From positions 1 through 6,560 of the forward strand of contig CALPMD020000073.1 of NCBI GenBank assembly GCA_943324575.2: a DNA stretch of 6,560 nucleotides. The letters are read 5' to 3'. The notes under the pieces were generated by a model. The model had not been told where the DNA came from. It made no database searches and saw nothing but the letters and a program-made list of their open reading frames with translations. The translations under genes were made by a program, and so were the position numbers. Source of the DNA: Akkermansia muciniphila (GTDB taxonomy: Bacteria > Verrucomicrobiota > Verrucomicrobiia > Verrucomicrobiales > Akkermansiaceae). Position 1 is the first letter of the stretch. Every line of letters starts with the position of its first letter. This document shows, in pieces, positions 1-4,761 of this stretch.

Positions 1-309
1 GGGCATGGAACCATTCAGACCGACGTGATCATTGAGTTTGATGATGTCCGATTCCTTTTTCCCAAGGCGGGGCCGCGCCCGATAATAGGCGTCGTCGCCG
101 TAGGGCACGAGGGTATTGAGTCCGTCATTGCCGCCCGCGAGTTGCAGCACCACGAGAATGGTATCGTCTTTGCCGGTGATGGGCTGGATGGCGAGATCGC
201 GGGCTCCTTCGTGGAGTTGTCCGAAGGTACGATCGATAAACATCGGGACGGTCCAAGCGGCGGAAGCGCCAAGGACAGTGGAACGCAGGAAATCGCGGCG
301 GGTTTTCAT
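1..309 (-). CDS. DUF1501 family protein, Tat-exported (C-terminus cut by window edge)
   Basis: The minus strand stays open from an ATG at 309 to the left edge, giving the first 103 codons. The N-terminus begins MKTRRDFLRS, a twin-arginine signal: RR at residues 4-5 followed by a hydrophobic stretch to about residue 25. Residues 49-72 carry the family's hallmark, LVVLQLAGGNDGLNTLVP followed by YGDDAYY and RPRL. DUF1501 proteins are placed in the alkaline phosphatase/sulfatase superfamily clan, so a metal-dependent hydrolase-like fold is expected. The Asp of GGNDG is a plausible metal ligand, but no reaction is established for the family. Full-length members are usually about 400-500 residues, so most of the protein is missing here. 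The gene lies 30 bp downstream of the DUF1800 gene on the same strand, the usual arrangement, and is probably co-transcribed with it. No Shine-Dalgarno sequence precedes the ATG; the Tat motif immediately after it fixes the start. Confidence 0.93.
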   Translation of the reverse strand, partial: MKTRRDFLRSTVLGASAAWTVPMFIDRTFGQLHEGARDLAIQPITGKDDTILVVLQLAGGNDGLNTLVPYGDDAYYRARPRLGKKESDIIKLNDHVGLNGSMP

Positions 310-339
310 GGGTCTAGAGTTCGTTAGAATGCAGCGGGC

Positions 340-1860
340 TCAGCAGAGTTGGTAGTATGGGGTGCTAAGTATGAGGTGGCATAGCTCGGCAGTCTCTTTG
401 TTGGTGAAGATGACGCCTTGTTTGGAGGTGGCGTAATCGATGAATGAATTGCGGGCCTTGTCGGCGACTGGGTTTTGGAAAAATCGAAAGACGAGTGAGT
501 CCACCAGTTTGGTGGGGTTTTCACGCAAGGGGCGGGGCGCGATTTTTTCGTAGTCAGGTCCCTGCCAACCGCGGCCCATATTTTTGGGCGCTGGTGCCAT
601 GCCGGGAGTTTTTACCTGCGCGTCTTTCGGTGCTTTATCGAGCTCGCCCGCGCCTTTTGTGAGGAATCCGGCGAGGTTGTAACGGGTGAGCAGGGTGTTG
701 GTGTTGATCCATGCTTGGCCCCAGTCCCAGCCCGCGACATTGGGCGGCATGAAGAGAATCTGGCCTAACTGCTGCTGCGCGGTGATGGGAAATCCGGTGG
801 GTGGGTCGGTGATTTCGAGTTGCTTGAGGAGTCCGACAAGGTACTGGATGGGTGATTTGATCTGCGAGCGGATCGTATTTTCGGAGTAGAATTCGCGGGA
901 AAGAAAGATTTCCCGGAGCAAGGGTCCGGTCTGGAAATCCGACTTTTGGAGGATGGTGGCGAGAGCATCGAGAGCGGTTTCCGAAGGTTTTTCGTATACG
1001 AAAAACTCCCAGATTTTATTCGATAGAAAGCGGGCGGCTTGTTTTTTTTCGAAGATGAGGTCGATTACATCCTTGCCATTGAAAGGGCCGGTTTTGCCGA
1101 AGACGGTTTTATCAGTCGAATCCCATTGGCGCAGGTTGTGGAAGACTTTGCCGTTTTGGCGGTTGAGCTCATAGCCGGTGAAGGCGCGGGCGGCCTCGCG
1201 GATGTCTTGTTCCGTGTAATTTCCTTCACCGAGGGTGAAGAGCTCCATGACTTCACGGGCAAAATTTTCATTGGGTCGGCCCTTTTTTGAACTTTGGGTG
1301 TCAAGATAGAGCGTCATCGCAGGGTCCATCAGCACCGCTTGGGTGAGATCCTTTGAGCTGCCAAATGCATTTTGGCGAAACAGATCGTTTTGGCGAACGA
1401 TCAGGGCCGGTTGCCTCACCTTCTGGATTGAGGTGGCAAAGTGGTCGTGCCAAAACAGAGTCATCTTTTCGCGCAATGGGGCTTGGGTGAGGAGCATGCG
1501 ATGGAACCACCACGCCTGGGCCTCGAGACTTTGCACGCGATTCTTCCTCTGACTTATTCGGGATGCCTCGCGCTTGGCTTTTTCAGCATTTTCGGGAGTA
1601 ATGTCGCGTTTGGCATCTTTGACGCTGCGGCCTTGTTCCATGCGCTCGCGCATGTCGGCCAGTACTGCCTCCTCTGAACACCATGAGGGAAGAGGAAAGG
1701 CATTCAGCGGCTCGGCGGGAGAAATCAGGGATTCGACCGCCTTGCTTCGCCCGAGCGCATGGAAGGACTGAATCTCCGCTGGGCTGCCGCCGAACCCTGC
1801 ACGGTTCAAAAGGTGAGCTGCCTCAAACAAGGTCCATGGGTTATTCGCTCTGGGAAGCAT
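340..1860 (-). CDS. DUF1800 family protein
   Basis: A 506-residue protein with the full set of DUF1800 signatures. They are AAHLLNRAGFG (residues 14-24), LREKMTLFWHDHFATS (129-144), NENFAREVMELFTLGEGNY (197-215) followed by REAARAFTGY (221-230), FGKTGPFNGKDVIDLI (254-269), IKSPIQYLVG (334-343), and MPPNVAGWDWGQAWINTNTL (371-390). Biochemical function is unknown; the family is common in Planctomycetes and Verrucomicrobia, next to DUF1501 genes. No signal peptide or membrane segment is seen, so this copy appears cytoplasmic as read. Residues 66-110 form a highly charged, probably helical insert between the first two motifs. The frame stays open upstream to a TTG at 1956, which would add 32 residues with no family resemblance. 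I chose the ATG at 1860 because homology begins about eight residues later. The gene is 105 bp downstream of the exonuclease gene and 30 bp upstream of the DUF1501 gene. Confidence 0.93.
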   Translation of the reverse strand: MLPRANNPWTLFEAAHLLNRAGFGGSPAEIQSFHALGRSKAVESLISPAEPLNAFPLPSWCSEEAVLADMRERMEQGRSVKDAKRDITPENAEKAKREASRISQRKNRVQSLEAQAWWFHRMLLTQAPLREKMTLFWHDHFATSIQKVRQPALIVRQNDLFRQNAFGSSKDLTQAVLMDPAMTLYLDTQSSKKGRPNENFAREVMELFTLGEGNYTEQDIREAARAFTGYELNRQNGKVFHNLRQWDSTDKTVFGKTGPFNGKDVIDLIFEKKQAARFLSNKIWEFFVYEKPSETALDALATILQKSDFQTGPLLREIFLSREFYSENTIRSQIKSPIQYLVGLLKQLEITDPPTGFPITAQQQLGQILFMPPNVAGWDWGQAWINTNTLLTRYNLAGFLTKGAGELDKAPKDAQVKTPGMAPAPKNMGRGWQGPDYEKIAPRPLRENPTKLVDSLVFRFFQNPVADKARNSFIDYATSKQGVIFTNKETAELCHLILSTPYYQLC

Positions 1861-1965
1861 AACGGTTAAACTCAGGGAGCAACCGAAAGTTGCGCAGTAT
1901 CTCGCGAATGAGTTACAGGAATCTGACCGCTCTGATGGCCTCGAGCGTGGTGTCAACCGGTCGGC
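1861..1965 (-). other. intergenic leader between exonuclease and DUF1800 genes
   Basis: This 105-bp gap precedes the chosen DUF1800 ATG. On the minus strand it contains a small hairpin, GCAAC-TTTCG-GTTGC (1879-1893, 5-bp stem and 5-nt loop), without a following T run, so it is not a convincing terminator. A perfect TTGACA lies at 1951-1956 but no -10-like box follows at 16-18 bp. Whether DUF1800 has its own promoter or is read through from the exonuclease gene cannot be decided from sequence. Confidence 0.35.
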
Positions 1966-2580
1966 TCATTCGGTCGCATGCAGCGTATCATTGCGCAGTG
2001 CGTGAAAAACCTGAAGAGCGGCGTAGGCGTCGTTGGCTGCATAGAGCAGCTGACGATCGGTCAATTCCAGAGCGCCCCAGTTGGAGGTGGTGATGGATTT
2101 TGACTTCGTCAGCTTGCGGTTGAAGAACATGGCGATCGCCGTTTTAGCGCCGACCGCGTTGCGGTAGCCCAGCGTTCTAAACGAGCGGTCCAGATCGATG
2201 ATCGAGCTAGGGCGGATGCCAAAGCGGTTCGCGATTTGAGTGAGATCCCCATCGAGACCAAAGCCGATTTTGGTGAGGTTCGTGGATTTTAGTAGTTCTA
2301 AAATGGCGGAGTGGCTCGCCTCGATGTGCGACTGGAAGATAAAGGCCTTTTCGGTGGTGGCGAATTGCAGGACGTGCGGACCTTCTGACTTTTCACCTTT
2401 TTGGAAAGTCGGTTTGGATTCGGTGTCAAAGCCAACGAGGGCGGCCTGCGTGAGTTCTTCAAGGGCGATCCCGGCTTGCCGCTTGTTTTTCACCACGAAG
2501 ACGCGTTCCAACTCCAAGCCGATGAAAGGTTCAAGCTCGGCGATCTCTGTCTTGTGCGGAGTTTTTCTAGGGTGACTCAT
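1966..2580 (-). CDS. stand-alone RNase D-type 3'-5' exonuclease (DEDDy)
   Basis: A 204-residue protein made almost entirely of one RNase D/WRN-type 3'-5' exonuclease domain. Motif I is VGFDTE (D52, E54) followed by SKPTFQKGE. Motif II is KIGFGLDGDLTQI, with D112 the likely metal ligand. Motif III is YAANDAYAA, where the Y180-x3-D184 spacing marks the DEDDy subclass. SNWGALELTDRQLLYAA (166-182) is also typical. All four acidic residues and the Tyr are present, so a two-metal exonuclease acting on RNA or DNA 3' ends is predicted; the substrate cannot be told from sequence. E. coli RNase D is about 375 residues with C-terminal HRDC domains, absent here. The ATG at 2580 was chosen because a TTG at 2670 and an ATG at 2625 would add residues that look non-coding. 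It starts the minus-strand group and is divergent from the branching enzyme gene. Confidence 0.88.
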   Translation of the reverse strand: MSHPRKTPHKTEIAELEPFIGLELERVFVVKNKRQAGIALEELTQAALVGFDTESKPTFQKGEKSEGPHVLQFATTEKAFIFQSHIEASHSAILELLKSTNLTKIGFGLDGDLTQIANRFGIRPSSIIDLDRSFRTLGYRNAVGAKTAIAMFFNRKLTKSKSITTSNWGALELTDRQLLYAANDAYAALQVFHALRNDTLHATE

Positions 2581-2620
2581 TGGAAAATTGGATGAAAGAC
2601 AGGTAGGTTCTGTAGTTCTA

Positions 2621-2649
2621 ATCATCCTCTGGATGTTGAGCGGGATCAA
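2621..2649 (-). promoter_or_regulatory. candidate sigma70-type promoter for the exonuclease gene
   Basis: On the minus strand TTGATC (2644-2649) matches the -35 consensus TTGACA at four of six positions. It is followed after exactly 17 bp by GATGAT (2621-2626), which matches TATAAT at four of six. Transcription would begin near 2614, giving a leader of about 34 nt to the ATG at 2580. Matches of this quality also arise by chance, so this is a placement guess. Confidence 0.3.
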
Positions 2650-2741
2650 GCAATGCTTGCGGAGCAGCAAGGTGACTCGCCTGAATCACTTGGTCTTACT
2701 GCAAGATGGCACAGAATTAGCTTTTCTCGAATCACATGTTG

Positions 2742-2747
2742 TATCAT
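2742..2747 (+). promoter_or_regulatory. candidate -10 box for the branching enzyme gene
   Basis: TATCAT matches the -10 consensus TATAAT at five of six positions and sits just upstream of the chosen ATG at 2758. There is no convincing -35 box 16-18 bp upstream (around 2718-2725). If used, the transcript would start only a few bases before the ATG, giving a leaderless or nearly leaderless mRNA. That would fit the absence of a Shine-Dalgarno sequence but is speculative. Confidence 0.2.
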
Positions 2748-2757
2748 GTTTTTTCTA

Positions 2758-4749
2758 ATGAGTGAAAAGCCGAAACTTGTCAGCGATGATCCATGGTTGG
2801 AACCGCACCAAGCAACGATCGAGCGGCGGATGCAGCAATTCACAGAGACTCTGACGGAGATAGAAAAAGGTTCTGGCTCGCTTGCCTCCTACGCCACGAG
2901 CCATGATCACGTCGGAATTCATTTTCACCCGGACACTCGGAAATGGACCGTTCGCGAGTGGGCGCCTGCGGCACAAGCGGTTTTTTTGTTAGGGGAATTT
3001 AACGACTGGAATCGAGTATCTCACCCTCTGGCTTCTTCGGATAGCGGCGTTTGGTCGCTGGAATTGCCGGCCGAGGCGCTCGCCCACGGGCAAAAGTTAA
3101 AACTTCATATTGTCGGTGCCGATGGCTCGAGGCGCGATCGCATTCCTGCCTGCATTCGTCGCGCGGTGCAAGATCCGACAAGTCATGATTTCTGCGGCCA
3201 AATCTGGAATCCGACGGAGGCCTATGTTTGGCGACACGATTTTGCTCCTGCCTCGGTCGGTGCACCGCTGATTTATGAGTCCCATGTCGGCATGGCCGGC
3301 GAGGAGCCACGGGTGCATACGTACCGTGAATTTGCAGAGGCTGTTTTGCCCCGCATCGCCAAGGCGGGCTATAATACGGTGCAGTTGATGGCAGTTCAGG
3401 AGCATCCGTATTACGGATCTTTCGGTTATCACGTCTCTTCATTTTTTGCCCCTTGTTCGCGCTTTGGTACGCCGGAGGATTTGAAGTATTTGATCGATAC
3501 GGCCCATGGTCTCGGTCTCGCAGTGCTGCTCGATGTCGTTCACTCCCACGCTGTCAAAAATATCGCAGAGGGGCTCAATGATTTTGACGGCTCGGGGAAC
3601 CAGTATTTCCACCACGGCCCGCTGGGCGATCACCCGGCGTGGGACTCGAAGTGCTTCGACTACGGGCGTCCGGAGGTCCGCCAATTCCTGCTTTCCAACA
3701 TTCGTTATTGGTTAGAGGAATTCCGCTTCGATGGCTTTCGCTTCGATGGTGTGACCTCGATGCTCTATCATTCCCGCGGTATGAAGGCCTTTGGTAGCTA
3801 TGATGACTACTTCGGGGGAGATGCTGACGACTCCGCGATTCTTTATCTGAAGCTAGCTAACAAGCTGATCCAGGAGATCAAACCCGGGAGCATTGCCATC
3901 GCCGAAGACATGTCCGGTATGCCGGGCCTTTGCCGACCGATCGATGAGGGAGGCCTCGGGTTTTCCTATCGCCTCGCCATGGGTATTCCAGACTATTGGA
4001 TCAAACTGCTTAAACACAGCCGCGATGAGGACTGGGACATGGGAGAACTCTGGGGCGTCCTCGCGAATCGCCGTCGCGGCGAAGCCACCATCGCCTACGC
4101 CGAGAGCCACGACCAAGCGCTTGTCGGTGACAAGACCTTGGCCTTCTGGCTGATGGATCAGGAAATGTATTGGCATATGGGTAAAACCGATTCGCACTCT
4201 AAGATCGAGCGCGGCATTGCCCTTCACAAGCTCATCCGCCTGACCACGTTGGTGCTTGGTGGGGAGGCGTGGCTCAATTTTATGGGCAACGAATTCGGTC
4301 ACCCCGAATGGCTCGATTTCCCGCGCGAAGGCAATGACTGGTCCTATCACTATTGTCGTCGCCAATGGTCGCTGGTGGATAATCCTGAGTTGAAGTACGG
4401 ATGGTTGGCCGAATTCGACCGCCAACTGATGGACTTCACCAAGAAATTCAACCTCTTATCTACGCCGCCCGCACAGTTGCTACATCTCGACGCTGGCCAG
4501 AAAATCATAATCGCAGAACGAGCCAATCTGATTTTTGTGTTCAATTTTTCAGTCGCGAATTCAGCCTTTGGCTACCCCGTCCATGTGCCCGGTCACGAAA
4601 CACGCAAACTCGTACTCGATACGGACCAGCCTGATACAGGTGGCCATGGGCGCGTGGATCATTTCTTCGACTACCCAGTGGCGGAAGATGGCGTCATGAA
4701 AATCTATAGCCCTTCCCGCAGCGGGCTGGTCTTTGCAAAAATGAGCTGA
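2758..4749 (+). CDS. glgB: 1,4-alpha-glucan branching enzyme, eukaryote-like GH13_8 type
   Basis: A 663-residue enzyme that cuts alpha-1,4-glucan chains and re-attaches them by alpha-1,6 bonds, making the branches of glycogen; it is expected in the cytoplasm. Domains in order: an N-terminal helical segment (DDPWLEPH, about 8-15), a CBM48 domain from VREWAPAAQAVFLLGEFNDW (65-84) to about 150, the GH13 barrel (about 170-550) and a C-terminal beta domain ending near ARGLVFAKMS-like residues at the terminus. Barrel motifs are YESHVGM (173-179), DVVHSH (259-264), EFRFDGFRFDGVTSMLYH with nucleophile D330, IAEDMSGMP with acid/base E383, YAESHDQALVGDK with D452, and NFMGNEFGHPEWLDFP (507-522). These are the signatures of eukaryotic GBE1/plant enzymes, not of E. 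coli-type GlgB (GH13_9), and all three catalytic acids are present. An ATG at 2746 (four more residues) is an alternative start; neither has a Shine-Dalgarno sequence. No other glycogen gene is adjacent. Confidence 0.95.
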   Translation: MSEKPKLVSDDPWLEPHQATIERRMQQFTETLTEIEKGSGSLASYATSHDHVGIHFHPDTRKWTVREWAPAAQAVFLLGEFNDWNRVSHPLASSDSGVWSLELPAEALAHGQKLKLHIVGADGSRRDRIPACIRRAVQDPTSHDFCGQIWNPTEAYVWRHDFAPASVGAPLIYESHVGMAGEEPRVHTYREFAEAVLPRIAKAGYNTVQLMAVQEHPYYGSFGYHVSSFFAPCSRFGTPEDLKYLIDTAHGLGLAVLLDVVHSHAVKNIAEGLNDFDGSGNQYFHHGPLGDHPAWDSKCFDYGRPEVRQFLLSNIRYWLEEFRFDGFRFDGVTSMLYHSRGMKAFGSYDDYFGGDADDSAILYLKLANKLIQEIKPGSIAIAEDMSGMPGLCRPIDEGGLGFSYRLAMGIPDYWIKLLKHSRDEDWDMGELWGVLANRRRGEATIAYAESHDQALVGDKTLAFWLMDQEMYWHMGKTDSHSKIERGIALHKLIRLTTLVLGGEAWLNFMGNEFGHPEWLDFPREGNDWSYHYCRRQWSLVDNPELKYGWLAEFDRQLMDFTKKFNLLSTPPAQLLHLDAGQKIIIAERANLIFVFNFSVANSAFGYPVHVPGHETRKLVLDTDQPDTGGHGRVDHFFDYPVAEDGVMKIYSPSRSGLVFAKMS

Positions 4750-4761
4750 TGCGCGATTGCG

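Larger units (their letters stand above)
2581..2757. promoter_or_regulatory. divergent intergenic region between exonuclease and branching enzyme genes
   Basis: This 177-bp region should hold the promoters of both the minus-strand exonuclease gene and the plus-strand branching enzyme gene. The plus-strand frame is open from an ATG at 2653, but the 35 extra residues resemble no branching enzyme N-terminus, so I treat the region as non-coding. It contains several short inverted repeats between 2647 and 2692: CAAGC/GCTTG (2647-2651 with 2655-2659), CTTGC/GCAAG (2656-2660 with 2667-2671), and a longer imperfect arm pair CAAGGTGA/TCACTTG (2668-2675 with 2686-2692, one bulged G). No known operator was recognised. 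Confidence 0.6.

Noticed and set aside
1042..1049. Runs of eight T (eight A on the coding strand) at 1042-1049 in the DUF1800 gene and 5513-5520 in the MlaA-hydrolase gene as programmed frameshift sites
   Set aside because: Both encode in-frame Glu-Lys-Lys segments in intact genes, no stimulatory structure or useful alternative frame is apparent, and such runs occur by chance.
1861..1956. TTG start for the DUF1800 protein at 1956, adding 32 residues
   Set aside because: The added residues look like neither a signal peptide nor family sequence; the ATG at 1860 sits directly before the conserved N-terminus.
1951..1956. Perfect TTGACA box as a promoter for the DUF1800 gene
   Set aside because: No -10-like hexamer occurs 15-19 bp downstream on the minus strand.
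2653..2757. 35-residue N-terminal extension of the branching enzyme from an ATG at 2653
   Set aside because: The extra residues have no branching enzyme character, the stretch contains the likely promoter, and family homology begins only after 2758.
3097..4425. Long minus-strand open frames opposite the branching enzyme gene (for example 3853-4425)
   Set aside because: They are antisense shadows of a strongly conserved enzyme and show no recognisable protein features.
4708..4727. Inverted repeat AGCCC/GGGCT (with inner CCCGC/GCGGG) near the glgB stop as a bidirectional terminator
   Set aside because: It lies inside the glgB coding region, its stems are short and mutually overlapping, and neither strand has a clean T run directly after it.
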